Shown: positions 13,929 through 22,142, counted from the stretch's first letter. The stretch is 25,091 nt of DNA from Lunatibacter sp038209145 (GCA_038209145.1 JBBQXZ010000047.1:1-25091), one strand, 5' to 3'. Notes: generated by a model not told the origin, from the sequence alone. Made by a program: numbers and translations.

Positions 13929-16340
13929 ATGAAGATTTCTATACAGCGGCTCAAAGATTATATTTCATTTGACCAGACTTCCGGAGAAATAGCCTCCATG
14001 CTGACCGCTTCCGGGTTGGAAGTGGAAGGAATAGAGACCTTTGAATCAATTAAGGGAAGCCTCGCCGGAGTGGTTGTCGGAGAGATCCTGACCTGTGTTC
14101 CCCACCCCAACGCAGACAAGCTGCGTCTGACTACCGTGGACATCGGATCAGCAATAGTGCCCATTGTGTGTGGAGCGCCTAACGTGGCAGCCGGTCAGAA
14201 AGTAGCCGTAGCCACGGTCAACACAACTTTATATACTTCTTCCGGAGAATCCCTTCAGATCAAAAAGTCAAAAATCCGGGGAGAGACATCTGAGGGCATG
14301 ATATGCGCAGAAGACGAATTGGGAATAGGAGATAGCCATGACGGCATAATGGTCCTGGACACCGATTTGCCAAACGGTACACCCGCAGACCGGGTGATTC
14401 ACATTTTCAAGACAGATGTCCTTGAAATTGGGCTTACGCCAAACCGGGCCGATGCGGCTTCACACCTGGGTGTGGTAAGAGATTTAAAGGCCTTGTTGAA
14501 AAAAGAATTCAGCTTGCCCTCCGTAGCGGATTTTACCGTGGATTCCGAGACTAATCCGATTGAGGTTCGGGTGGAAAGTGCCACAGACTGTCCCAGGTAC
14601 GCGGGACTTACTATCAGTGGCATAAAAGTCGGTCCCTCTCCATTATGGCTGCAAAATTACCTTAAAGCCCTAGGTTTGGAGCCGATCAACAGCATCGTGG
14701 ATGTGACCAATTTTATTCTCCACGACCTGGGGCAACCGCTTCATGCCTTTGATGCGGACAAAATCTCAGGAGGAAAACTGACTGTCAAAAAACTACCCAA
14801 CCACACCAAATTCGTCACTTTGGATGGAAAGGAGCGAAAACTTTCCGGGCAGGAACTGATGATCTGTGATGAGCGGGGAGGACTTTGTATTGGTGGGGTT
14901 TTAGGAGGGTTGGATTCGGGAATAAGTGATTCCACGACATCCATTTTTCTGGAAAGCGCCTGCTTCTCTCCGGACGTCATTCGGAAAGGAGCCCAGTTTC
15001 ACGGAATTAAAACGGACGCATCCTTTCGCTTTGAGCGGGGAACGGATCCCAACATGCCTGTGTATGCGCTAAAACGTGCGGCCATGTTGGTTAAGGAAAT
15101 TGCCGGAGGGCAAATCTCATCCCCGATTACGGATCTCTATCCGGAACCTGTGGTGGATGTAAAAATCCCCGTCAAATACAAGCACGTTGACCGGCTTATC
15201 GGGAAGCATATCCCGGCAGCTGAGATCAGGGAGATACTGGAATCGCTCGAAATTGCGGTAACAGATCAACACGAGGCAGGATTTGATGCCGTTGTCAAGC
15301 CTTACCGCGTTGATGTGACCCGGGAGGCAGATATCATCGAAGAGATACTGAGAATCTATGGGTTCGAATCCATCCCACTGCGGGAAAACTACCAGTCCGA
15401 TTTTCTTGCGGCACATCCTGAAAAAGACGCCAACAAGCTGCAATATCGGGTTACTGAACTCTTGGCGGCCCAAGGTTTTCAGGAGGTGCTGACCAACTCC
15501 CTCACCCAGGCCGCTTATGCGGAAAAATCAGGGTATTTGGACACTTCCGAAGATGTGGTCATAATCAACAAACTCAGTGAAGACCTGGGCGTGCTGCGGC
15601 AGACCTTGCTGTTCTCTGGTTTGGAAGTACTTGCCCATAATATTAACCGGCGACAAAAGGACCTCAAATGCTTTGAATTCGGATCTGTATATCAAAAAAC
15701 GGCAACCGGATACCGGGAGGAGAAACATTTGGGCATATTTATGACAGGAAATATCACTTCTGAAAGCTGGTTGGCACCCTCAGCAAAAGTTCAGTTTCCA
15801 AACTTGCATGCGGTGGTGGATACGCTGTTTCTAAAACTTAACCTGGGCCAACCTTCGGTGAGAATGGCGGAGCAGGCCCCATTTGAATATGGACTTGAGC
15901 TTTTTATCCGCGATTCCTTCATAGGAACTATCGGATTGCTGGAAGCTCAGATTACCCGCCTGGCAGAAGTGAAGCAGGAAGTGTTTTATTCATCGCTTAA
16001 TTGGGGGATCATGCTGGAACTGGCATCCGGCACTCAGCGGTTTACCGAAATCTCAAAATTTCCGGAAGTCAGGAGGGATTTGTCCCTTGTTATTGACAAG
16101 GAAGTTTCATTTGATTCCCTAAGCCAATTATCTCGTGTGGTCGGGGGATCACTGTTAAAAAGAATTGGTGTATTTGACGTTTATGAGGGAGATAAGATAG
16201 AAGCTTCCAAGAAAGCATACGCCTTGAGTTTTTACCTTCAGGACAACACCAAGACCCTTACAGACAAAGTCATTGATAAAACCATGAACCGACTCATGCA
16301 GGCTTTTGAAAAGGAAGTAGGCGCTTTGATCAGAAAATAA
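13929..16340 (+). CDS. pheT: Phenylalanine--tRNA ligase beta subunit
   Basis: PheT is the large subunit of the heterotetrameric enzyme that charges tRNA-Phe. The protein has 803 residues, full length. Domains in order are the N-terminal segment (MKISIQRLKDYI), the tRNA-bind/EMAP-like domain at about 45-150 (VVVGEILTCVPHPNADKL), the B3/B4 editing domain at about 210-390 and B5 at about 400-475. The inactive synthetase-like core follows, then the C-terminal ferredoxin-fold anticodon-binding domain at about 710-802 (FPEVRRDLSLVIDKEV). The catalytic subunit gene pheS is not in this window. The next gene, for a coiled-coil protein, begins one base after its stop. Confidence 0.97.
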   Translation: MKISIQRLKDYISFDQTSGEIASMLTASGLEVEGIETFESIKGSLAGVVVGEILTCVPHPNADKLRLTTVDIGSAIVPIVCGAPNVAAGQKVAVATVNTTLYTSSGESLQIKKSKIRGETSEGMICAEDELGIGDSHDGIMVLDTDLPNGTPADRVIHIFKTDVLEIGLTPNRADAASHLGVVRDLKALLKKEFSLPSVADFTVDSETNPIEVRVESATDCPRYAGLTISGIKVGPSPLWLQNYLKALGLEPINSIVDVTNFILHDLGQPLHAFDADKISGGKLTVKKLPNHTKFVTLDGKERKLSGQELMICDERGGLCIGGVLGGLDSGISDSTTSIFLESACFSPDVIRKGAQFHGIKTDASFRFERGTDPNMPVYALKRAAMLVKEIAGGQISSPITDLYPEPVVDVKIPVKYKHVDRLIGKHIPAAEIREILESLEIAVTDQHEAGFDAVVKPYRVDVTREADIIEEILRIYGFESIPLRENYQSDFLAAHPEKDANKLQYRVTELLAAQGFQEVLTNSLTQAAYAEKSGYLDTSEDVVIINKLSEDLGVLRQTLLFSGLEVLAHNINRRQKDLKCFEFGSVYQKTATGYREEKHLGIFMTGNITSESWLAPSAKVQFPNLHAVVDTLFLKLNLGQPSVRMAEQAPFEYGLELFIRDSFIGTIGLLEAQITRLAEVKQEVFYSSLNWGIMLELASGTQRFTEISKFPEVRRDLSLVIDKEVSFDSLSQLSRVVGGSLLKRIGVFDVYEGDKIEASKKAYALSFYLQDNTKTLTDKVIDKTMNRLMQAFEKEVGALIRK

Positions 16341-16341
16341 G

Positions 16342-16626
16342 ATGGTTTTCGAAGAACTTCAGCGGTTGGGAAAAATATCCGAGCATATTATCCGGAAGGT
16401 TAAAATGCTCGAAAGGGAGAATGAGGGGCTAAAAAACGAGCTGAAAGCCTGTCAAATTGAACTAAAAGGAAAAGACGAAGTACTGGAGCATTTTAAAAAT
16501 CAAATTAAAATTAGTAAAATTGTAAAGAACATACCGGTAGGAAACAAAGAGTCTGCTGAACTGAGAGAAAGAATTGACAATTATATAAATGAGATTGATA
16601 AAATAATTACCCACTTGTCCGAATAA
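16342..16626 (+). CDS. Small coiled-coil protein between pheT and zapA
   Basis: This 94-residue cytosolic protein is almost entirely helical with heptad-like spacing: LGKISEHIIRKVKMLEREN, LKNELKACQIELKGKDEVL and LRERIDNYINEIDKIITHL. A short break, IPVGNKESAE, separates two coiled segments. It has no membrane segment and no motif I recognise as catalytic. It is separated from both pheT and zapA by a single base, implying translational coupling. Size, fold and position suggest a ZapB-like or ZapA-partner role, but this is inference; I see no sequence identity to ZapB. It may equally be a free-standing structural protein. Confidence 0.8.
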   Translation: MVFEELQRLGKISEHIIRKVKMLERENEGLKNELKACQIELKGKDEVLEHFKNQIKISKIVKNIPVGNKESAELRERIDNYINEIDKIITHLSE

Positions 16627-16627
16627 T

Positions 16628-16912
16628 ATGGAAACACTTTCGATAAGACTTAAAATAGGAGATAGGGAATATCCCATGAAAGTGAAAGCCCAGGATGAAG
16701 CAAAAATCAGACGGGCGGGTAAATTGATCAATGAAAAAATCAAAAGGTATAGAGAAGAATTTGGCTTGGATGATAAACAGGATTTACTGGCCATGGTGGC
16801 CTTCGACAGCATGATGGAAGCTTTGGAGCTTAAAGAAGCCCATTCTGAAGACAGCGAGAAAGTGAAGACGACAATCCAAGAGATCAACGCCCAATTGACA
16901 TCTATTTTATAG
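16628..16912 (+). CDS. zapA: Cell division protein ZapA
   Basis: ZapA binds FtsZ and bundles its filaments at the division site. The protein has 94 residues, normal for the short form. The N-terminal beta-rich head has ETLSIRLKIGDREYPMKV and the conserved EAKIRRAGKLINEKI helix. The dimer/tetramer coiled coil covers the C-terminal half (LLAMVAFDSMMEALELKE and onwards). It is one base downstream of the coiled-coil gene. The 75-nt gap before rny is too short for a 6S RNA gene, which is often linked to zapA in other phyla. Confidence 0.9.
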   Translation: METLSIRLKIGDREYPMKVKAQDEAKIRRAGKLINEKIKRYREEFGLDDKQDLLAMVAFDSMMEALELKEAHSEDSEKVKTTIQEINAQLTSIL

Positions 16913-16987
16913 GTTTTATATAGTTTTCGGCAACAACTATTCAGCAACGGAATTTTATTCTCCGGTGAGATAACTAAATACATATCT

Positions 16988-18556
16988 ATGGAGATTTCAA
17001 TCATATACCTAATAGCAGCCGGAGCAGTCGGTATTTTGCTAGGGGCCCTACTTGCGGGCCTACTTATTAAGAACAACAGCAAAGCAATCGAAGCTGAGGC
17101 CAAAGAGAAAGCCAAGAGTATCCTTAGGGAAGCGGAAATTACGGCTGAAGGAGCCAAAAAAGACAGAATCCTTGAAGCTAAAGAAAAGTACCTCCGGTTA
17201 AAGACCGAATTTGAAGAAGACGTAAACAAAAAGAAAAACCTCATACTTACCAATGAGAACAAGCTGAAACAACGGGAGCAAGTCCTTTCGAAAGAAATGG
17301 AACAAATCAAACGTAAGGAAGCGGAACTGGATAGTAAAAAGGAAAATCTCAGCGCACAGATCCATGCGGTACAGGTCAAAAAAGAGGAATTGGACAAGGT
17401 AACTAATCAGCGTATAACTGATTTGGAAAAAGTGGCCTTACTGACCAAAGAAGAGGCTCGGGAACAGCTTGTTGAGATGCTTAAAGACGAGGCCACTACC
17501 AGGGCTTCCTCCCATATCAAGGACATCTTGGATCAGGCCAAATTGACAGCAACCAAGCAGGCGAAGAAAATTGTACTGGATACCATTCAGCGTACCGCCA
17601 CTGAGCATGCCATCGAAAACTGCGTCTCGGTGTTCAACATTGAAAGTGACGATGTAAAAGGTAAAATCATCGGTCGTGAAGGAAGAAATATCAGGGCACT
17701 GGAAGCCGCTACCGGAGTTGAAATTGTAGTGGATGATACCCCCGAAGCGATTATTATTTCCGGTTTTGATCCCGTCAGAAGAGAAGTGGCCAGATTGTCG
17801 CTTCACCGACTGGTACAGGACGGAAGGATCCATCCGGCCCGAATAGAAGAAGTGGTTGCTAAAACTGAAAAAAATATTGAAGAGGAAATCATCGAAATCG
17901 GCGAAAGGACTTGTATTGAACTCGGGATACACGGATTGCATCCCGAGCTGATCAAAATGGTGGGAAGGCTACGCTTTAGATCTTCCTATGGTCAAAACTT
18001 GCTGCAGCACTCCCGGGAAGTGGCGAAATTATGCGCAACCATGGCCGCGGAGATGGGCATTAACGCTAAAATGGCAAAAAGGGCAGGCCTGTTGCACGAT
18101 ATCGGAAAGGTATCTCCGGAGGAGGCAGAGCTTCCACACGCTATTTTGGGAATGGAATTGGCCAAAAAATACAAGGAACATCCAGAAGTCATCAATGCCA
18201 TCGGTGCCCATCACGATGAAATCGAAATGACGTCCATGCTTTCCCCGATCGTCCAGGCCTGTGATGCCATTTCCGGTTCTAGGCCGGGTGCCCGAAGGGA
18301 AATCATGGATAGCTATATCAAACGCCTGAAAGATCTCGAAACGCTTGCCCTGAGCTTTGACGGCGTGAATAAGTGCTTCGCCATGCAGGCTGGCAGGGAG
18401 CTTCGGGTCCTCGTAGATGCCGATAATGTGGATGACGCGACGGCAGGAAAGCTTTCTTTTGATATCTCCCAACGAATAGAGAAGGAAATGCAATATCCAG
18501 GGCAAATTAAGATCACCGTCATTCGGGAAATGCGTGCGGTGAATTACGCCAAATAA
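16988..18556 (+). CDS. rny: Ribonuclease Y
   Basis: RNase Y is a membrane-anchored endoribonuclease that starts mRNA decay. The protein has 522 residues, the usual length. A single N-terminal transmembrane helix (about residues 4-27) is followed by a long coiled coil rich in Lys and Glu (about 30-180). The KH RNA-binding domain begins near 224 (GKIIGREGRNIRALEAATG), and the HD phosphohydrolase domain carries HDIGKV near 368-373. The ATG at 16988 gives the correct membrane anchor. It follows zapA by 75 nt without a clear terminator, so the pheT-to-rny genes may share a transcript. A stable hairpin lies about 20 nt past the stop. Confidence 0.97.
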   Translation: MEISIIYLIAAGAVGILLGALLAGLLIKNNSKAIEAEAKEKAKSILREAEITAEGAKKDRILEAKEKYLRLKTEFEEDVNKKKNLILTNENKLKQREQVLSKEMEQIKRKEAELDSKKENLSAQIHAVQVKKEELDKVTNQRITDLEKVALLTKEEAREQLVEMLKDEATTRASSHIKDILDQAKLTATKQAKKIVLDTIQRTATEHAIENCVSVFNIESDDVKGKIIGREGRNIRALEAATGVEIVVDDTPEAIIISGFDPVRREVARLSLHRLVQDGRIHPARIEEVVAKTEKNIEEEIIEIGERTCIELGIHGLHPELIKMVGRLRFRSSYGQNLLQHSREVAKLCATMAAEMGINAKMAKRAGLLHDIGKVSPEEAELPHAILGMELAKKYKEHPEVINAIGAHHDEIEMTSMLSPIVQACDAISGSRPGARREIMDSYIKRLKDLETLALSFDGVNKCFAMQAGRELRVLVDADNVDDATAGKLSFDISQRIEKEMQYPGQIKITVIREMRAVNYAK

Positions 18557-18575
18557 TACGTTCCCGAAAAAAAGG

Positions 18576-18604
18576 AAGGGTATGGAGAAATCCATGCCCT
18601 TTAT
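18576..18604 (+). terminator. Hairpin after rny, probable terminator
   Basis: AAGGGTATGGA (18576-18586) and TCCATGCCCTT (18591-18601) form an 11-bp stem with one G-T wobble and a GAAA tetraloop. The T run after it is short and broken (TTTATT), so termination may be partial or the hairpin may protect the 3' end. Confidence 0.6.
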
Positions 18605-18663
18605 TGGTTTATGGAATGGCGCAAACATCTAGCCTTATCATTAAAAAAAAATCGTAAAAAAGT

Positions 18664-19344
18664 ATGGGAAATCGATTACTGGAATTTTTAAATGAGTTGG
18701 CTGAAAATAATTCCAAAGAATGGATGGATGCCAACCGGGATTGGTATTTGGATATAAAAACTTATTTTTTGGATGAAGTCACCGAACTGTTGAAGGGGCT
18801 TATTCCCATTGAGCCAGGGCTTGAGGTCCTTCGGCCAAAGGACTGCATTTTTCGACAAAACAGGGATGTGCGGTTTAGTCCGGACAAAAGACCCTATAAA
18901 ACCAACTTGGCGGGCTATTTTTCTACAGGTGGAAAAAAATCACCCGGGCCGGGATATTACCTGCATGTGCAGCCAGGAGAGAGCTTTCTGGCAGGAGGAA
19001 TTTGGATGCCTCCTGCTGATGTGATTAAGAAAATCCGTCAGGAAATTGACTACAATGGGAAGGAGTTGGAGCGAGTACTTCTGGAACCAACCTTCAAAAA
19101 ATTCTTTGGCGAAATGGAAGGGGAACAGTTGAAAACCAGTCCGAGGGATTATGAATCGGATCATCCCTATATTCAATATCTAAGGTATAAAAGTTTTATC
19201 GTATCCCACCCCTTGACTGATAAAGCCATCCAAAACGGTTCTTACAAACAGGTAGTGTTATCTGGATTCTCCATTATGAAACCATTTCATGACTTTCTTG
19301 CCAGGGCGTTGGAAGATGTCGAAGATGGCAGCAAGATTTTATAA
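18664..19344 (+). CDS. DUF2461 domain-containing protein
   Basis: This 226-residue cytosolic protein belongs to the DUF2461/TIGR02453 family. It has the family's N-terminal LLEFLNELAENNSKEWMDAN. The central block CIFRQNRDVRFSPDKRPYKT leads into NLAGYFS and the YYLHVQP and FLAGGIWMPP segments. The C-terminal PFHDFLARALE is also typical. The domain's function is unknown to me. The start follows an A-rich tract instead of a Shine-Dalgarno site. Its stop lies two bases from the stop of the minus-strand HAD gene, with no terminator between them. Confidence 0.9.
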   Translation: MGNRLLEFLNELAENNSKEWMDANRDWYLDIKTYFLDEVTELLKGLIPIEPGLEVLRPKDCIFRQNRDVRFSPDKRPYKTNLAGYFSTGGKKSPGPGYYLHVQPGESFLAGGIWMPPADVIKKIRQEIDYNGKELERVLLEPTFKKFFGEMEGEQLKTSPRDYESDHPYIQYLRYKSFIVSHPLTDKAIQNGSYKQVVLSGFSIMKPFHDFLARALEDVEDGSKIL

Positions 19345-19346
19345 AG

Positions 19347-20171
19347 TCAAAGTAAAAACTTTTCAATGGCGATGGCAACGCCATCCTCGGTGTTTTTGGC
19401 GGTGATTTCGTCGGCGACAGCTTTTACCTCATCCCGTGCGTTTTCAACGGCAATGCCCTTCCCTACAGCGGAGAGAAGTTCGATATCGTTGTAGTTGTCC
19501 CCAAAGGCCATCACCTCTGCCAGGGATATGTCAAAACAGGTGCTTAAAACAAGCTCCAGACCAGATGCCTTGGATATTGACTTGGGTGCAATTTCAATAT
19601 ACGTGTTCTTGGATCGGTACAGATGGAGGATGCCTCCCAGCTCTTTCTGGAGGGAGGTAAATAGTTGATCAATTTCCCGCGCATTCCCCATACACATTAC
19701 CTTGTGTGCTCCCGTGGCTTCATTTGCCCACTTTTCGAATACTTGATTACTTGGGCTAATGACAGTTTGTACCTTGGTTGCCAGTTCTTCTTTTTGTGTC
19801 CATTTATCCATTTGGGGGGCATACCATTCATCGGCACAGTAGAGGCTGATGTGAATGGAGGTACCTTTTACCATTTCCAAAATTCGGGCACATTCTCCCA
19901 AGGGGATGCAGACTGAATCTAAGGGTTGGTGGGTTTTTTGACTGGCGCTCCTACCCAGCACATACCCCCCGTTATAGCAAATCAACGGGTTGTTATCCCG
20001 GTTTACTTCCTGGAGTAAATGTGTCATTGCGGATGGCATGCGCGAGGAGGCAAGAATAATGGGGAAATCCGAAGGAAGTTTGCTGAACGCACGTTTGGTT
20101 CTTGCTGAAATTTGTCGGTTGCTGTCCAAGAGGGTACCGTCGATATCAGTGCAGATGGCGCGGATGTTCAT
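19347..20171 (-). CDS. HAD-IIB (Cof-type) sugar-phosphate phosphatase family hydrolase
   Basis: This is a cytosolic phosphatase of the haloacid dehalogenase superfamily, subclass IIB (Cof/YbiV-like), with 274 residues. Motif I with the nucleophile is ICTDIDGTLLDSN near residues 6-18, motif II lies in IILASSR, and motif III is MAFGDNYNDIELL near 225. The large C2-type cap between them (about 80-190) fits sugar-phosphate or flavin-type substrates; the exact one cannot be read. The frame is open to 20246, but the ATG at 20171 places the nucleophile at the normal distance from the start and lies just behind a perfect -7 box. It has its own promoter, so it is separate from the upstream SPFH operon. 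Confidence 0.9.
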   Translation of the reverse strand: MNIRAICTDIDGTLLDSNRQISARTKRAFSKLPSDFPIILASSRMPSAMTHLLQEVNRDNNPLICYNGGYVLGRSASQKTHQPLDSVCIPLGECARILEMVKGTSIHISLYCADEWYAPQMDKWTQKEELATKVQTVISPSNQVFEKWANEATGAHKVMCMGNAREIDQLFTSLQKELGGILHLYRSKNTYIEIAPKSISKASGLELVLSTCFDISLAEVMAFGDNYNDIELLSAVGKGIAVENARDEVKAVADEITAKNTEDGVAIAIEKFLL

Positions 20172-20214
20172 GGCTGAAAAGTCATTAAATTTTAAAGTTG
20201 ATAACAAAGGTATC

Positions 20215-20222
20215 CATATCCC
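20215..20222 (-). promoter_or_regulatory. -7 promoter box for the HAD gene
   Basis: On the minus strand this reads TACCTTTG, a perfect TAnnTTTG match 43 nt upstream of the ATG at 20171. A T-rich tract (complement of 20236-20241) lies near the -33 position. Confidence 0.6.
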
Positions 20223-20274
20223 GTTAAAAAACACGTATCGAACCAAGTATGGGAACCTCTAAGACAGAAAGAGA

Positions 20275-20463
20275 TCAATCACCGGAATTTTCAGGCGGGG
20301 AACTATGCTTCTTATCAGGCAATCGGTTGGCTTTTTTAAGGGCATCATGTATCAGCCATTCCAGCTGTCCGTTGGTGCTTCTGAATTCATCCGCAGCCCA
20401 TTTCTCCACCGCTTTCATCAGTCTCTCGTCTATGCGAAGTGCAAAAGGCTTCTTCTGTGGCAT
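20275..20463 (-). CDS. Small Arc-like ribbon-helix-helix protein
   Basis: This 62-residue protein has the pattern of an Arc/ribbon-helix-helix DNA-binding domain. A short basic beta strand (KKPFALRID) is followed by helix A (ERLMKAVEKWAADEF), a turn with Asn-Gly (STNGQ) and helix B (LEWLIHDALKKANRL), then a polar tail. Such proteins bind as dimers to palindromic operators through the strand. It is the last gene of a three-gene minus-strand unit, 5 nt after the two-TM protein. No toxin gene is adjacent, so an antitoxin role is not supported. Autoregulation of the operon is the simplest hypothesis. Confidence 0.8.
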   Translation of the reverse strand: MPQKKPFALRIDERLMKAVEKWAADEFRSTNGQLEWLIHDALKKANRLPDKKHSSPPENSGD

Positions 20464-20468
20464 TTTTT

Positions 20469-20948
20469 TTAATTTTCATTATTCCATTCAGCCACCATCG
20501 ACTGAATTTCTTCAGGTTTTAGCGTGCTAAGTTCAAACTGCTTGCTTTTCAGCGTTACCATTACGTAATACTTGTTGTTAAATACATAGGCCCAATGGCC
20601 AAACCTGTAGCGGATACCCAGTCCACCAAATCGCCAAAGAGAACCTCTTTTCTTTACTTCGACTGAGACGATCTCCTCTTTGGTATATTTTCTCCAATTG
20701 CGTACTATTGGGAAACACCGGTATTGTAATCCGTACCGATCCATCCTCGTTTCCAGCTCAAAGCTCCAAACCAGCCAAAAAACGAATCCTAATATGGCCA
20801 TTAAAATCAACCATTCTATATATCCTTTTTCCCCAAGCTCGCCCGTAATCCAGTTTATTGTCATGAATATCAGTACCGGTACTTGGAAAAATACCAACAA
20901 GAAAATGAGCCATGAGTTTCTTAAGCTTTGCTTTTCTTTGAAGACCAT
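20469..20948 (-). CDS. Two-TM membrane protein with PH-like C-terminal half
   Basis: I do not recognise a named family for this 159-residue protein. Two hydrophobic helices (about residues 12-32 and 45-63) are followed by a cytosolic beta-rich half: MDRYGLQYRCFPIVRNWRKY, KEEIVSVEVKKRG, and a stretch rich in aromatic residues and glycine around 110-135. It then has YYVMVTLKSKQFELSTLKPE and an amphipathic helix. This layout resembles bacterial PH-domain membrane proteins, but that is a fold guess only. It lies 4 nt after the SPFH gene and 5 nt before the RHH gene, so the three are almost certainly co-translated. Confidence 0.8.
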   Translation of the reverse strand: MVFKEKQSLRNSWLIFLLVFFQVPVLIFMTINWITGELGEKGYIEWLILMAILGFVFWLVWSFELETRMDRYGLQYRCFPIVRNWRKYTKEEIVSVEVKKRGSLWRFGGLGIRYRFGHWAYVFNNKYYVMVTLKSKQFELSTLKPEEIQSMVAEWNNEN

Positions 20949-20952
20949 CTGC

Positions 20953-21801
20953 TTATTGGTTGAGCGAACCTACATTGACAACAGGGCTGGCGGATTTGTC
21001 AGAGCACAAGACCACCATCAGATTGCTCACCATGGCCGCTTTTTTCTCATCCTCAAAATCGATTATACCTTTGATTTTTAAGTCTTCCAATGCCATTTCC
21101 ACCATTCCCACGGCACCGTCCACGATTTTTCGCCGTGCCGCAACAATGGCTGTGGCCTGCTGTCTTTGAAGCATGGCAGAGGCGATCTCTGAGGAATAAG
21201 CCAAGTGGGAGATTCTGGCTTCGATTACTTTGATGCCGGCATGGTTCAGGCGATCGGCGATTTCTTCTTCCAATGATTGATTGATCTCTTCTACGCCGGA
21301 ACGCAGGGTGATTTCGGCATTTTCCGCCTCAAAATCATCATAGGGGTATTTGCCTGCCATTTTCCGGACAGCGGCGTCCGTCTGTAGGTGTATGAAGTTT
21401 TCATAATCTTCCACATCGAAAGTGGCTTTGAACGTATCCGCTACCTGCCAAACAACGATCGTTCCAACCATGACCGGATTTCCGATTTTGTCGTTGACCT
21501 TCAGCGGTTTGTTTTCAAAGTTCCGCACCCGCATGGATATCCTCTGCCTAGTCACAAAAGGAATGACCCAAAAAAAGCCATTGTCCTTAACCGTTCCCTT
21601 GTAGGCACCAAATAGGAGCAAAACCATTGCTTTGTTGGGTTGTAAAGTAAAAAATCCGGGAAGGATGAGAGAAAATAATATACCGCCAATAATCCCTAAA
21701 GCTGGAATTCTAAATACAAAGGATACGATTGTTGCTGCAATAAGTAAAATGGCTATCAAAATCATGGTATAGCCGGAATGGGGTTTGACGATTTTTTCCA
21801 T
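20953..21801 (-). CDS. SPFH/Band 7 domain membrane protein
   Basis: SPFH (stomatin/prohibitin/flotillin/HflK) proteins form membrane-attached oligomers that organise lipid domains or control proteases. This one has 282 residues. Two hydrophobic helices (about 12-31 and 34-53) are followed by QPNKAMVLLLFGAYKGTV, the beginning of the Band 7 domain. The domain continues with GTIVVWQVADTFKATFDVED and ends with a helical region rich in Ala and Glu, including ARISHLAYSSEIASAMLQRQ. It is the first gene of the operon. A perfect palindrome lies between its apparent -33 and -7 elements. It is not HflK/HflC, which come as a pair, and no NfeD partner is present. Confidence 0.9.
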   Translation of the reverse strand: MEKIVKPHSGYTMILIAILLIAATIVSFVFRIPALGIIGGILFSLILPGFFTLQPNKAMVLLLFGAYKGTVKDNGFFWVIPFVTRQRISMRVRNFENKPLKVNDKIGNPVMVGTIVVWQVADTFKATFDVEDYENFIHLQTDAAVRKMAGKYPYDDFEAENAEITLRSGVEEINQSLEEEIADRLNHAGIKVIEARISHLAYSSEIASAMLQRQQATAIVAARRKIVDGAVGMVEMALEDLKIKGIIDFEDEKKAAMVSNLMVVLCSDKSASPVVNVGSLNQ

Positions 21802-21810
21802 AGTTAAATT

Positions 21811-21841
21811 AATTTATATTGATATCATTATGATATACAAA
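21811..21841 (-). promoter_or_regulatory. Promoter and candidate operator of the SPFH operon
   Basis: On the minus strand, TTTG (complement of 21838-21841) and TATAAATT (complement of 21811-21818) are 19 nt apart and fit -33 and -7 elements. The 15-nt perfect palindrome ATATCAT-T-ATGATAT (21822-21836) fills the spacer, a classic repressor site. The operon's own ribbon-helix-helix protein is the obvious candidate ligand, by inference. Confidence 0.5.
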
Positions 21842-22009
21842 TGAATTAAATATAAGTTGGTTAAGCAAGGATTATCTCATTTTTTTTTGGTAAAGGGTTG
21901 GCGAAAATAAGGCATAGGTATTACTACCAAAGATTTTGATAGTTCCGTTATTCGGTTTACTGTAAAAATTGTGATTAGAGATTAAATAATTAATCCGATA
22001 ACAAGAAAT

Positions 22010-22033
22010 AAAATAGTAACAGTATACTATTTT
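22010..22033 (+). repeat. Perfect 9-bp inverted repeat upstream of the IorA-like gene
   Basis: AAAATAGTA (22010-22018) and TACTATTTT (22025-22033) flank the 6-nt loop ACAGTA. The T run right after could make it a weak terminator, but no plus-strand gene precedes it. An operator for the molybdoenzyme genes is another option. Confidence 0.4.
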
Positions 22034-22142
22034 TATTTGGTTGGGAGTGTTGGGTATTGAACAATTCAAAATTAGTAAGAAAGCATTTTTGCTTTTAAAA
22101 TTGATTATCATTATATTAACCTTTCTTCTAAGTAATAAACCT

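Larger units (their letters stand above)
21802..22142 (+). other. AT-rich intergenic region between the SPFH operon and the IorAB-type genes
   Basis: This 341-nt gap between divergent genes is strongly AT-rich. It holds the SPFH promoter and palindrome at its left end and a 9-bp hairpin at 22010-22033. I see no credible ORF, tRNA or exact promoter for the rightward genes; TAACCTTTC near 22117-22125 is a weak candidate. Confidence 0.45.

Noticed and set aside
16913..16987. 6S RNA gene next to zapA.
   Set aside because: 6S RNA is linked to zapA in some other phyla, but this gap is 75 nt, far too short for a roughly 180-nt RNA, and shows no long hairpin.
20172..20246. 25-codon N-terminal extension of the HAD phosphatase.
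   Set aside because: The perfect -7 box at 20215-20222 falls inside it, and the ATG at 20171 positions the catalytic Asp normally.
20275..20948. Toxin-antitoxin pair formed by the RHH protein and the adjacent gene.
   Set aside because: The neighbour is a two-helix membrane protein with a beta-rich domain, not a RelE, MazF or HicA-like toxin, and the order and promoter fit an SPFH operon.
22041..22142. In-frame TTG-started N-terminal extension of the iron-sulfur subunit with a hydrophobic stretch resembling a signal anchor.
   Set aside because: The family begins at the MKINVNGKEM strand (ATG 22143). The extension is built from AT-rich codons in an AT-rich spacer, and a hydrophobic run is expected by chance from T-rich sequence.
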